A stretch of 64,000 nucleotides of DNA from Phragmites australis (GCF_958298935.1 NC_084930.1:27874001-27938000), one strand, 5' to 3'. Numbered from the stretch's first letter, positions 22,855 through 34,700 are shown. Program-made: numbers and translations. Notes: a model not told the origin generated them from the letters alone.

Positions 22855-24158
22855 GAAGCCCTGGGAGATGACAGGAGATCATTTATCTATTACAAGGCCA
22901 TACTGGTGATTGAGAAATTGCCATTCAAAATAGAAAGTGCAGACCAAGTCAAAGGCTTCCCTGCTATGGGAAAATCTTTGAAAGACCATGTATGTATGTA
23001 TAATCCTATCATTTTTTACTGTTAATATTGCTCCCGAAAAGATGTTTTCAATATTGTACCACTATTTCTACAAATTAACAAGCTGACAAGTACATTTTAG
23101 GCTCTATAATGTGAGGGAAACTAATATCTAAACTAATATGTCATGTTGTTTCAGTATCTCGTGGGCCATTTAGCAATCCATATGTGTAAACTCTGGTTCT
23201 AATAAAAGGCATGTGCCATGTTTGTGTTCCTGACAAAGAGCTTTACCCCATCTTTATTGGCAAAATAGTAGCAAAGTACCACTGGATGCTGAACATATGA
23301 CTATACATTTTATTACTATGTTGACTACTACAATTATTACCTCCAAACAGTATGAGATTTGAATTGGCTGAAATCCAATACAGGGAACTGATAGTGGGGT
23401 TGACACATATTTTGGTCTTTGCACATATCCTGGGCGTGACCTGCGGCACCGTATTGACTTAAAAGGTATGTGGAGGTTTCCACTGCACATCCTCAGTGAT
23501 GTTGACGCTTTTGAAAATAACTAACAATATTGTTACCCCTCCAACAACTACAGCTGGCTAGGGAGATCGTTCATCGATTAGAAATTGCAAGACTCCCGTG
23601 TGCCTTATCTAATGATGAAAATTGGCTCAAGCGTGAGCTAAAACGTCATTGCCTTGGTCTCACCTCCCTTGAAAGGACAATCGCTCATCTTTGGTCCCGC
23701 ATTGGATGGTTGGAGGAAGAGGATGCGAACACTTTCTTTTTTTTTCATCTCCAAGCAGCTTTCGAAAAAGGAAGAATTTTATTGCTAAATCGGCGGTATG
23801 AACTTAAGATATACCATTTTTCTTGTTCTCATGGCCTGGGTACGAAAACTACTTTTTCTTACTCGGCGGTATAAACTCAAGCTCTATGATTATGCATGCA
23901 GATTAAGTCTATTAGCAGAACCAAAAGGATACATACTTGACGACACTGGATTGTATCTTGATACACAGGGCAGTGGTGGAAAGCGTGTATGTATTTGCAT
24001 ATCACCACCTATTAAATCCCCTTTTACCAGCTTCATTTAATTTGTTGTAAATTTTACAGGCGGGCAGATCGGCTGCGATGGTTAACTGTCACACCGAGAA
24101 GGATATATTCGACACCCTTGGATTCCCCTGGCTGGAGCCCCATGAGCGTAATCTTTAG
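22855..24158 (+). pseudogene. POLL: Polymerase lambda 3' part, internally deleted
   Basis: Exon piece 22858-22989 encodes ALGDDRRSFIYYK and later SADQVKGFPAMGKSLKDH, the start of the 8-kDa helix-hairpin-helix region, and ends in GTATGT. The next recognisable exon is 23384-23465 (GTDSGVDTYFGLCTYPGRDL), much further along in the protein. Then come 23902-23986 (PKGYILDDTGLYLDTQGSGG) and 24060-24158 (HTEKDIFDTLGFPWLEPH, stop at 24156). The intervening exons with the lyase lysines and the GDMD-type metal-binding aspartates are gone. The last exon contains one extra base next to its acceptor, shifting the frame. Confidence 0.88.
23536..23800 (+). mobile_element. LINE retrotransposon fragment inside the polymerase lambda remnant
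   Basis: The plus-strand translation includes LAREIVHRLEIARL, LKRELKRHCLGLTSLERTIA and WLEEEDANTFFF. This pattern is typical of the segment just before the reverse transcriptase domain of plant L1-type elements. It lies exactly where the polymerase exon with the dNTP-binding motif should be. The next 100 bases contain a near-duplicate phrase (CGGCGGTATGAACTTAAG and CGGCGGTATAAACTCAAG). Confidence 0.7.
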
Positions 24159-24309
24159 CTGATATCAAACTTTGCTGTAGAGAATTTATGTTCCAAAGCT
24201 GTATATTCACATCTCCTTTCCTTTTGTTGTCCTGTGACTTGTAGGGAGGATCTATTTGGCTTGGCTTTCTATGCTTCTCCCAAGCTTGTGTTTTCTTTTT
24301 TAAAAGAGT

Positions 24310-25152
24310 AAATTTCGTTTTGGATCATGTATTGGTGTACTTGGGTGCACTTTGAACCACCTTTATCAATAACTTTCACTTTAAACCATATATTTGATGC
24401 TAATATTTTAATTTGCACTGCGTTTAAGGAATCGACCTTTGACAATGCTCAAGTGACGAGCAATTATATCCACCTCAACTCTACATATTCATCTGGGAGG
24501 GTGGACCGATGTTTTTAGATCAAGGTTTCTTCCCATCGGTTCATTCTTCGTTGCCTACTTTCCCTTTGGTTTCAAGTTGGTAGAGCCGCTTCTTGATATC
24601 GCGTAAGATGGTATTGAGTTTATGGCACTACCGGCCATCCAAAAAGTCAACATCATGTTCGCTAGCATTACGGAAATAGTGTGTTAGGCCAACGGTGAGG
24701 TAGACATAGTCATGGTGGTGCAGTGATGCAGGTAGTGACTTTAGGATAGGTGTTAGTAGGTAGACATGGCTGGAAAGGAACGGGCATGCAGACAATAACT
24801 TAGGGTGGTGATGTCAGTGAGGAATATAAGCAGATGACAAAATCTACGAGCTATGGCACTTGGGCTCTGAGGCTGATATGGAAATGTGGCTCTAGCAACT
24901 TGAGGCCAAATAAAAAGCTGACAGTAAAAAATGAACCGAGAAGAAGAAAATTTGAATTAGAAATAACAGTTCACCCTCCAAGTTAAATCCATGGAACTGA
25001 GGTGTATGGAACTCCTCGTCACGTGATTACGGTCAAACACTTGATCTTTAGACATAGTGCAAACTAAAAGATTAGCGTAAAATATATTATTCAAAATGAC
25101 ACATTGTTAATATGGTTCAAAGTACACCAATATATGGTCTAAAACGAAATTT
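24310..25152. mobile_element. Non-autonomous DNA element with long (~190 bp) inverted ends
   Basis: AAATTTCGTTTTGGATCATG at 24310 onward pairs with the reverse complement of the segment ending CTAAAACGAAATTT at 25152. The similarity continues imperfectly inward for nearly 200 bases (for example, GGTGTACTT...TTTGAACCA is shared). The total is about 843 bp without coding capacity. Long degenerate terminal repeats suggest a Mutator-like or foldback element. The flanks are T-rich and a target duplication could not be settled. Confidence 0.7.
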
Positions 25153-25804
25153 GTTCTTTTTTTTAAGCTCAAGCTTGTTCTTTTTTTAAAAGCTCAAGCT
25201 TGTTGGAAGTATCAAAAAAGCAGTCTCTGTTATTACGACCATTTGTCTTTTCAATGGACACAATGCTTTGCTTTGCTGAGCGTACTGCACCACTGTTGTG
25301 TGTGAAGCTGGGCAATCTTGCTTTACAGAGGATCTAAAATAAACAATTATCTGCTTACCTATTCACCATTCATATATAATTATCCTTAAAACTAGAAAGT
25401 ATATGTAACATATCTAAGCAAGCCTGGAGATTCATATCATAAGACAAATGATCTCATCATCTACATAAGATCCTACGTAGCACATGAAACATGCATATGC
25501 AAATCAGCATATAGATTATCATACGAGGTAAAGTGACAGCTCAATCTTCTTAAATAGCATAGAATATTTGCAACGAAGTGCTATATATATGCGACGGCAG
25601 GAGATTGAAAAGAGATAGTCTCAGACTGTCATACATCCAGGCACTTTTAACTTTCATGCCTTACAACGTATTATCAATCTGTATTGCAAAATTCTAAGTC
25701 CTTTTGATATCAACTAGTTGAAGCTTTGGAGTCGAAATGGTATACACCTGACAAACCTTGCAAGGGTGCATGGGGTGCATCACCGTTAATGACTGGAAGG
25801 AAGT

Positions 25805-26046
25805 GGGGTATGTTTAGTTCGCGTCTAAGTTTGCCACGTCTAAATTTAATCACACTAAAGATTTTTAAGTAACTGTTTGATTGACTACATACTTTGTTAG
25901 TCATTTAGCTCACACATCATACGTTTAGTTTTTTTGACTAACTTTGCCACATTTGTAGTTAAAAATTTGTTAATCACACTTTTTGTGGCAAGCCATACTT
26001 GACTAACTTTAGGTGTGGCAAACTTAGACGCGAACCAAACACCCCC
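25805..26046. mobile_element. MITE with ~30-bp inverted repeats
   Basis: The left end GGGGTATGTTTAGTTCGCGT and the right end read in reverse, GGGGGTGTTTGGTTCGCGTC, both continue into CTAAGTTTGCCA. The element is about 242 bp, AT-rich and non-coding. This terminus style (G-run followed by TGTTTGGTTCG) is common in grass MITEs. AAGT occurs on both flanks, but the true target duplication is uncertain. Confidence 0.75.
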
Positions 26047-26156
26047 AAAGTTCCAGGAGTCAAGAAAATTAACTGACATTGCCTAGATGGATGTGAACAT
26101 TATTTACATCTCTTGCCTACAGTTAAGTGTGAGCAACGGCACAGCCAAAGATGTGA

Positions 26157-27944
26157 TCAGAAGATGCTATTGCTGGGACCACCACCAAGCATTTCCTCCC
26201 TGTCGATGAAGCGCTCGAGAATCTCCTTGTCCTTGGTGACGATGCATTCATCATCTTTGCCAAACCAGTCATAGCGATTCTTTGCAATATAATCATAGAC
26301 TGCATCCCGCAGTGGGGCAGGGATGATCAGCAAGGAGCTCAAGACTGAGTAGGGAAGAGGCAGGTATGATGCAACCTTCAGTGCAGCTGCAACCAAAATA
26401 TGAAAGTATTAGTAGTTTAGTACCATCATTATAGTCTTATAGAGAATGCAACATCACTATTGAGAGAAACAGTTGCCATGAAACACGACACAGTTTAAAA
26501 GTACATACATCAGGACAAATTGCAGTCCTTTTTTTTCCAGGCTAAATGAGTATCCTTCAAAAAAATCCTACATGGTTTAGTGTCACTATATCACAGTATC
26601 ACCGTATCTGTAATCGACATATCACGCATATGGAATCCTTGACATACTTTTAGATTAATCAATGCCTCAGAGGGGTGATGAAGCTTATGAAGAATTGTGA
26701 CTTCCAAAACTTTGCACAAATTTAATATAGGAGCCTAAGAATGGCTGTCACTGCAATAGCTCGGGCAAAGAAGGCATAATCCACAATAGAAAGAACTCCA
26801 TGCAGCAGAAATAACTGAAATTAGACGAGTTCACAGATAAATGATAAGTAAGGCTTGCTACGTTGTTATCCTTGCCAAGGCTAGTTAATGATGAACCCTG
26901 CAACTGGCCCAAATTATAAGCATCAACAAGAAGCGCAAATGTGATCTACCCACAAGTCATAAATCATGACCAATGTCACATTGACACGACATGTTGCTGA
27001 AACATCACTCTGTAATTCAAGTATTCTCCATGATGGTATCATGAAACTCTAGCAGAATAGACAAAAACTTCACCAGAATTAAACGCGATTTCTGTCTTGT
27101 TGGTGCTAAATCACTACAAATAGATGCACCAAACCCACACACATAACGTGAGTCCAAGTGGCGCTATCATCACTAACTAGTCTCAAATAGCACCACAAAT
27201 AGCCGATCAGTCCACACTAAATAGTTTGGTTGCAACTAGCATTCTTATAATCATGCAGTGAAACCACCCCAGCATTGCATTGCAAATTTGCAAGTTTGTC
27301 ATACCACACAAGTAACCAAGAACAGCCTGTTCCCATACTGATCTGGAAATCACTAACCAGTAGAGCCCTCGTAGTAGGCCTCAGGCCCCTCAACGAAGAG
27401 CACACGCCGTAGGACGTCCTCCCGGTCCATGCCGACCAGCCTCAGGTACGGCTCCGCTGCCTTGGACTGCACGCAGCAGAACCTGATCTTGGCGTGCTTG
27501 TCCGCCCTGATCACCCACTTCACCCCTGCATTGCAAACCCGCGATCAATTTCGCCATCAAAAGCAATCCACGGCTACAAGAAACAAGTCCCATCAAACGC
27601 ATCACGCGGCATCAAGAAACAAGCCCCAATTAACCGCCAATGAAATGACCCCTGAGAAAACCCCAGAGCTAGGTCTCGCCCTCGCGCTCACCGCGGTGGC
27701 AGAGGTGGCAGACGCCGTCGTATATGAGCACGCGCGGCTGCAGGACGGTGGGCGCAGTGGCCTCCACGGCGGCGGCGGCCGAGGAAAGCGAAGCGACGCG
27801 CGGCGGGTCCTCATCGATGACGAGGTCGCCGGCCGCGGCGGACGCGGAGGCTGAGGCGCGGGGCGCATATCCGCGGCGGAAGAGGGCCGCCAAGGGAGGC
27901 GCGAGGCGGGGGCGGACGCGGCCGACGAGGGTTCTGGCGAGCAT
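26157..27944 (-). CDS. DCC-family (DUF393) thiol-disulfide oxidoreductase-like protein, probably plastid
   Basis: Three exons, in order of translation: 27692-27944, 27358-27525 and 26157-26386, giving 216 residues with consistent phases and GT/AG borders. The N-terminus MLARTLVGRVRPRL is Arg- and Ala-rich and lacks acids, like a plastid or mitochondrial transit peptide. The hallmark DGVCHLCHRGVKW follows, with the CxxC-like cysteine pair that names the DCC family; KIRFCCVQS and a C-terminal LRDAVYDYIAKNRYDWFG block are typical of plant members. An in-frame ATG eight codons upstream (27968) is possible but less protein-like. The enzymatic activity of the family is predicted, not established. 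The gene appears intact. It is head to head with the EMB506-like gene, with less than 1 kb between the start codons. Confidence 0.92.
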
Positions 27945-28896
27945 TGTTCTCTCCTCCCGGGCGGACACAGGTCTTTGGTTTCCTTTTTTTTCTTCCCCTT
28001 CGATTTTTTTTTCTCTTTTGTTTTACACAAGTCACCTTTTTTGTTTTAGACACTCGCGTGGCTTGGAGAGTAAGTCAAAACTGGGGTTTATTGGTTCTTT
28101 CACTACCTCTTTATATTGAAATATACACTTGCCGTTGTCATTTTGACCAAATCATGTGTGCTTAAGGAAATTGAGTTGTGCTTGCAATATGGCCAAAATA
28201 CATTTCAATAATTGAGTAAATTAAGTTGGCAATCGTCAAACTTGTATGGTATATATAAGTAGGTCATCAGAAAAACTGAAATGATGTACACTAAACATTT
28301 TAAGTGGATTACTCAAGGTCGTTGATATACCAACTCATCTAATCACGTTTACATAGACGCCACGATAGCTATCACGTCGTCAAGAAGGACTTGCATATTT
28401 TCAGTAGAACTAATCGAGTAGCAAACCAAAACTTGAGTGAACCTTCTCATTCCGACTTTATAAGTGATAGCGTCTTACCAACTTGAAAACCAAAACACCT
28501 CCACCACATCACTCAGCCCCCATGGCTGATGTTGCCATCCAATCTCCTCTGCTATTGAGGTACGCCCATTTTTGTTTGATTTTGTTGTTTTTTGCAATGG
28601 TGTATTGGGTATTAGCTATGTCTGGTTCTAACATGTAGGCATTAACTGAGTTTAGTATAAAGTAACGAGGACTTTAACAGATATAAAAATCCTTGGTAAC
28701 GCACTGATAAATTACTTTGAACAGATGAATTTTTACATCATCTTACGATAAATGATGAACTGTTTGTTTGAAATTTTTGCTTTCCAATTTCCAAATAGGC
28801 GAGATACATTCCCTTCCTATCCAGCCCGAGGCGAGGGTGAGCGAAGCCTGCGACTGCGGGGACGAGCACGAACAGGAGCCGGAGGAGCGTCACGAG
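27945..28896. promoter_or_regulatory. Shared upstream region of two divergent plastid-type genes
   Basis: About 950 bp separates the start codons of the DCC gene (-) and the EMB506-like gene (+), so their promoters must lie here or overlap. No MITE or LTR was recognised inside. An isolated ATG at 28521 with a good splice donor after it (GAG followed by GTACGC at 28558) opens only a short frame and was not called a gene. Confidence 0.45.
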
Positions 28897-30843
28897 ATGC
28901 TCCCATGGGCAGCCACGGCCTCCTCGGCCACCACCCCCGCCTCCTTTGTCCTTCTCCTCCGCGCCGCCACTCTCCGCCCTCCACTGCCTCTCCACCCACC
29001 GTCTCTGCCTCCGCGACCGCTCTCTGCTGGCCTCCGGGCCGCACCGCGCGCCGCGTCCTCCGACGGCGACGTCTTCTGGGAGGAGCCGGACGACGGGTCC
29101 GGTAGCGACTACGAGGACGAAGGTGAGGAAGCGGCAGGACCAAGGAAACGCTCTCCGTTCCCGTCCCCCTCGCCGTTCTCCAGGCTCGAGACGGCACGGC
29201 AGCAAGAACAGGAGCTCCGGCAAGGTATTTGTTGATTTGCCCAGGCAAATTACTTCGTTATCCGTTCCTTGGCTTACTCTGAGAAATTATATGCAGCTTA
29301 GCATGTGCAATTGATTTCTCTGAGAAATTATCGCGCTGTTATGCTTCTCGTTTCGGCATTTCGCCGTACTGCTTCAGGTCCTTCACTGAATTCTGCAAAT
29401 ATTTTGTTTGCCTAGAAATTGAGCTCCTCTTGACGCCAGAAGAAAAGGCTATCTTGGACCAGCACGAGATGCCTGATGTCACTAAAATATCATCAGTTAA
29501 GTTTTTCTCAATGATGTGGTACGTTTCTTACATTGTCGCTGCAGTTCAGTAATCCAAATATGTCCAGCTTGGCAGCTTCAAATGAATGTGGATTTAACTG
29601 CTTCTCTGAAATATTGGAGTCGATTCTAACTCCTGAAATTGCATCTTTTGGTGCAGCCAAAATGGCATCCGCTTCATAGCTACGCGTTGGCACTGCAGAT
29701 ACCTCTCATGGACAAGTTGCTGGACAGTGGTGTTGACATCAATTTACTTGATAGAGTAGGTTATGTGCTTTTGATTTTCCATTATTGATGGCTCAGAAAC
29801 TGCATCTGGGGCAACGGTGTTAATTTGGGAGTGTTTCTGATTCAGGATGGTTTCACCCCTCTTCACAAGGCGGTCATAGGCAAAAAAGAGGCTGTCATTA
29901 GCCATCTCCTAAGAAAAGGGGCAAATCCCCACGTTAGAGATAGGGTAAGTGGGTAACTAGCACAATCTCTTCTTGTGAATTGTTTCTTAGGTAATTTCAC
30001 AAGAGTGAAGTTCAGTTCGAATTTGGAAAACTTTTTGAAGCAACATTAACTGTTGTCACATTGGTTTTGTCCCTCAGGGCAAGAATGCAATTGTCATTCT
30101 AATCTTGAGATTTTCCTTTATGTTGGCCCTTGAATTAAATCCATCGATGTGCAGGATGGAGCCACACCATTACATTATGCTGTTCAAGCTGGTGCCCTGC
30201 AAACCGTGAAGTTACTGATTAAGTACAAGGTTGATGTCAATGTTGCTGATAATGTAAGTTAAATGGGCACACTTTTCTTATAATCTCAAGGGACATGTGA
30301 TTTTTCTTTTTATAATACGTTCCTTTCTCTCAGGATGGATGGACACCGCTACATTTAGCCATACAAAGTAGAAATAGAGACATAGCAAAGGTCTTGCTTG
30401 TCAATGGTGCTGATAGGACAAGAAGAACCAAGGTATGCCTCTGAGGTTTAATGTGTTTGTTGATCAACAGTGCAATTCCAAATTCTCTTTTTCATATTAT
30501 CAATGCTGCAGCTTCTATTTGCCTACATGTTCATGTCTTTTTGTTTTTGTGTTGCTTCACGAATCATGTTAAACAACTCCTTGATCTTCTGGATGTTTAT
30601 ACAACTATTCCTCCCGATGCATGCTTGCTCTTCTAGCTACATGGATAAATGCTTTATCCTTTTTATGTGACCTCAGAACCAAAATTGACGTCTGAACTCA
30701 ATGAAATTGTCTGGGTTTTTTCTATGCACACGTTACAGGATGGAAGGACCGCATTGGATCTGAGCTTATGTTTTGGAAGGGATTTCAAGTCATATGATCT
30801 GGCAAAGCTTGTCAAACTTATTCCAGCAAATAGAAATTTGTGA
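28897..30843 (+). CDS. EMB506: Ankyrin-repeat protein, plastid, EMB506-like
   Basis: In Arabidopsis, EMB506 is a plastid ankyrin protein needed for chloroplast differentiation and embryo development, acting with AKRP. Seven exons: 28897-29224, 29416-29495, 29657-29755, 29846-29944, 30155-30253, 30334-30432 and 30739-30843, giving 302 residues with perfect phases. The N-terminus [17 protein letters not shown] is a likely transit peptide, followed by an acidic stretch ([15 protein letters not shown]). Then come one degenerate and four good ankyrin repeats ([40 protein letters not shown]), ending with [19 protein letters not shown], which is characteristic of EMB506. Each middle exon is exactly 99 bases, one repeat each. 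ATG 28897 was preferred to the in-frame upstream 28768 because it gives a conventional transit peptide. Confidence 0.93.
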
Positions 30844-31796
30844 TTTTGTTCTGCCACAGATTTGAGACAAAGAGAGGAAATATTTGCAAGAATAGCCATG
30901 TACAATCTTCCAATTGTTCAGGGAATTCGTTGTTCCTTTCATTATCTGAACCACCATTGTTCTAACCCTGATTCATGAAAAACTTATGTAGAAGTAGCAA
31001 GACACCAGATGCAGTGAAAAGCACAAGAAAGAAATTATCAATTTCAGATGATAGGGTTCAAAAATGCAGGCGACCTGACAGATTTGCTATGCAGCTGTTC
31101 TATTAAATTGTACATGCTCTGGTCATCTTGGAGTTGTTTTAGCTGTTTGTTTCGATATTGCTTGTGCCGAAGGCAATATTTAAAGTTGTACCTGTTAGCA
31201 TCCAGCTGTGTATCCAAGAGTTGTTATGGCCAAATAGTTTGCCTCAATCAAGTGATCTCACTGTAATTGTATCAGGCTGGCCGCAGATTGTAATTGAATT
31301 ATCCAACCATACAATGTCATAAAACTGTCTAGTGTCTTCCATTTTAAATCAAAATCGGAGCTGGAGTTCACAACAAAGGAAACTTCATTTGTATGAGATA
31401 TTCTCATACTATAGATTTGTACTAAAAGTCTAAAACAAATGGCCTTTTACTGGCGAATGAGACTACATAAACAAATTTCTCTGGAAATTAGACAGAATTG
31501 CATACACATTGGAGAAATGTACCTGGAACCTAGGCATTTGAGAAAAGTGTTTGCACACTTCCTAGCATGTAATCATACATGCAAGCAGCTACAAGTCGTA
31601 TAAAAGGTAACAAGGAGCTCAGACACCCATGTGGTCTCGTAATCTAGAGCCAACATTTTGGTCCGCAGAACAATGGAAAGTAGTAATCGATACACCTTCA
31701 ACAGCAAAAATTATGCTACGCAAATATATCGAAATGACACATACATGTAACACAATCTAGGGAAGCGCACCAGGACCTAGTAACCTCCAAAGTGGC
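30844..31796. other. Spacer between convergent genes
   Basis: This stretch holds the 3' ends of the EMB506-like gene (+) and the tRNA methyltransferase gene (-). No coding signal, repeat or RNA gene was recognised. Confidence 0.6.
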
Positions 31797-34700
31797 CTAT
31801 TCTTCTTGTAAGGAGATGCGCCTGAAGATGGCCGGGAAAATTTGCCCTCCATTTCTAGCGACCTTCTGGCCTTCTTCAGTTGCAGTAGACAGTAATTTGA
31901 CAACTGGATCGGCTTTTATCTCTTCACCCGGAACAGCTTCAAATAGTGGGTGTTTCTCCAGACATGACCGCATCCATTCTCCAAGTTCCTCTACATCAGT
32001 AATAGTATATATGATTCCTCCCGCTTCCATCACATAAGCATACTCATCAAGTAACTGCATGCTGATAACCCTCCTTCGGTGGTTCTTCTCCTTGAAGTGA
32101 GGATCAGGGAACAGGAAGAACATCTTGGAGAGCTGAGCCTTCCTAAAGTAGTTTGGGATGTATTTCATCGAATTGGTGCGCACAACAGATATGTTGTCAT
32201 ACTGTCCTGGGTTTGATGCTCTTAAAGCTAAAATTCTCTCTTTGACATACTCAGTTACCTGTACCAGAATAAATGACAAGGAAAAAAAATGAATTCAGAT
32301 ATTGCCCCCCTGAATTCTGAACTAGGCTATTTGAATTAAAAAGATGCCTCAACGACAACCTTTGACATCCTTTGCTAAGTAGAAAAGCAGCATATGCTCA
32401 GTTATACTCTCTGAAGTTGACGCAAAATCCTTTCTTTTATGAAAAAGAAGTTTGTGGAGCTGAATAGTAATAGTGTCAGAGACTCGATTGAAATCTATTG
32501 CATCATTGGTCTACTAAGAATTTACAATGTTACACGATATGCATTATACAAGATCAAGTATTAATAGTTTCTGAAAGAGTATTGAAGATTGGTGGAATAT
32601 TGTCGATGTATTGCATTGAGCATCAAGGGTTAAATATATAGAGTAAAGATGGCTTAGATACCAAGCAACCCTAAAGATAAGATGGAATCTAATTATATCA
32701 TACCATAACAACCGGATCCTTGTGTATCATATACCATATACTCTAACATCCTTCGCAGTAATAGCAGGAGCATTACAGACAATGAGACTGGAGAGGAACA
32801 CGAATGACATCCCCCCGTAGTCGAAGCAACGCGATGCAGATATTATGATTGGAGAAACCGACAAGTTGCCCATGCAGATGGTAGCCCTTTATGCCGAAGT
32901 CGAGGTACCTGAGAGCGAGACGAGTAGCCATGGTCAAGGATGCCATGCGTGAGATAGCCATGGTTGGGGTTGCTGTGGTCGAGGGAGCCGCACATGAAGC
33001 CACGAGCTCTAGAGGCTCCATGAAGACGAGCGAAAGAAGGCTTGAGGGAAGAAGACGGTGACGCGGACGAGACGATCGTTGAGAGGAGGTCCATGCCGAA
33101 GTCGACTTAGTCTAGACCGTCGAGGGCGAGACGTGCACCGGGTTTACGAAGCCTGGGAACACGTCGGGGATGAAGGCACACATCGGTGTTGCCAGTACCG
33201 GGTGTGCGAAGGTAAGGAGCCCAACCATGCGCCAGTGTTTGAGGAACCAACAGAGAAGGCCTCAACGGTCGCAGTGTGTAGAGCGGCGAGGAGGAGAAGG
33301 TGCCGATGCAACCCGCAGATGCCGGATTAGACAAAGAGGTCAAAGAGGAGACTACGACGTTGGCGACGAGGTTGTGCTGGACGAAGATGGTAGAGGAACC
33401 AACGGCCTGGAGCGGCGACAGCAGGATCCGAGAGCGTGGAGGCGGTGCTCGAAGAAGCTGGCAAAAAAGACCCGAACAACGTGATGACTAAGGGCGTCGA
33501 TGACACGCCGAGAGAGGCAACGTCAGTCGGCCAAAGCATTGTGATGCGCGGGACGGCGATGAAGGGCGACGACAAGATCCTTCGTTTGGCCGAACCGCGC
33601 TAGCGAGGGTGTGGCGGCGCTGTGGAAGGACGGACCAAAGGCGGCAACACTACGGCCTGAAGACGACGCAGCAGTAGCCCTGCTGCTCGGGAAGACGCGC
33701 GTACTCGTGGACCAGGAGGACGAGAGCCATTGCCATCGGTTGGGACGAACCGTATGCAATCGGCTGATCAGGCCGAGGGCGCGCGAGGCAGTCCAAGCAG
33801 GGGTCCCAATTGGTGGAGGTGGCAACAAACCAGCGACAAGGGTGTGCGAAACGTGGCAACCGAGTAGCGGCGCGTGAAGGCGTCCCTAGGGCGCCACGAG
33901 CCCGGGTGTTGCCGTGGTCAGAGGGCATGTAGATGGTCTAGCGCATGGTCGGGGTCAGCGTGGTTCAGCGCATGGCCAGGGTCGATGTGGTTCAGCGCAT
34001 GGTCGGGGTCGGCGCATGCGGACAAAACCACGCCGCACGGTTGGAGTCGGCATGGAGACGGGGATGCCGCCACATGTGGTCGAGCGAAGGGGTCGAGGTA
34101 GGTGTGACGTGGTCAAGCGACCGCGTGGTCGGGGCGACATGGCATGCGACGGCATGGTCAGGGCGATGTGAACGCGTGGTCAGGCGAAGACGGATTCAGA
34201 TGGGTGACGCGGGGGCATCCACGTCGTTGCGAGAACGCATGCGGAGCCGGGTGTAGGCGTGAGGACGCGCGACGTGTCAACAAACGTGCGGGATGACGCT
34301 GACCTGGACGGGGACATGGAGATGCGTGGACGGAGACACCGGCAGCCAGCAACGGCCAGACGTGTGGTGACGGGCACGTGACGAACCAACGAACGGAGAC
34401 ATGCAGGAGCAGCCGGTGCAGTCGACGCGTGCGGACGGAGCCGCGTCACACGGTTGTAGGCGACGTGGATGACGCCTATGAAGAAGGCAGCCGGGTGACG
34501 ACGCAAGGGCCATGCACACTTGCGCATTCTCTGCACGATCGCCATGCCGCACAAGTGGAGTCGACGAAGAGCAGCCAACCGGGCCGCACGGGTGAAGGAG
34601 CTGGTGTAGCCGTTGCCGGGGTCGGAGAAGAGGCACGTGAGGTCGACGGGCGACGCAAACCGATCTTGGATTGGTAAAACCTAAAAGAAACGCCGGTCGA

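Larger units (their letters stand above)
8395..24158 (+). pseudogene. POLL: DNA polymerase lambda gene, broken by transposons and missing its catalytic exons
   Basis: Polymerase lambda is the family X DNA polymerase of plants; it fills short gaps in base-excision repair and end joining. Recognisable pieces are the BRCT domain (8395-8505, 8588-8734, 8927-9000), the following Ser/Pro-rich linker (up to 9165, then 13746-13827), the start of the helix-hairpin-helix region (22858-22989), a palm piece with GVDTYFGLCTYPGR (23384-23465), and the C-terminal end (23902-23986 and 24060-24158, ending EPHERNL then stop). The first part reads in one frame across both large insertions once one copy of each duplicated target is removed. 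The exons for the rest of the 8-kDa domain, the fingers and the palm aspartates are absent, and the dNTP-binding TGN-type exon is replaced by LINE sequence. The last exon is one base out of frame. It cannot encode an active polymerase. Confidence 0.9.
24159..26156. other. Intergenic region with two inverted-repeat elements
   Basis: No gene is seen. Apart from the two inverted-repeat elements listed separately, the sequence is AT-rich. AAGCTCAAGCTTGTT occurs twice within 25165-25204. Confidence 0.6.

Noticed and set aside
28521..28560. ATG followed by a good splice donor (MADVAIQSPLLLR-like)
   Set aside because: Only 13 codons, no matching second exon found before the EMB506-like gene; could be a fragment, but not supportable.
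33100..34700. Many short GC-rich frames on both strands inside the TRM8 intron element
   Set aside because: No frame exceeds about 130 codons and none shows a gag, pol or host motif; treated as non-coding interior.
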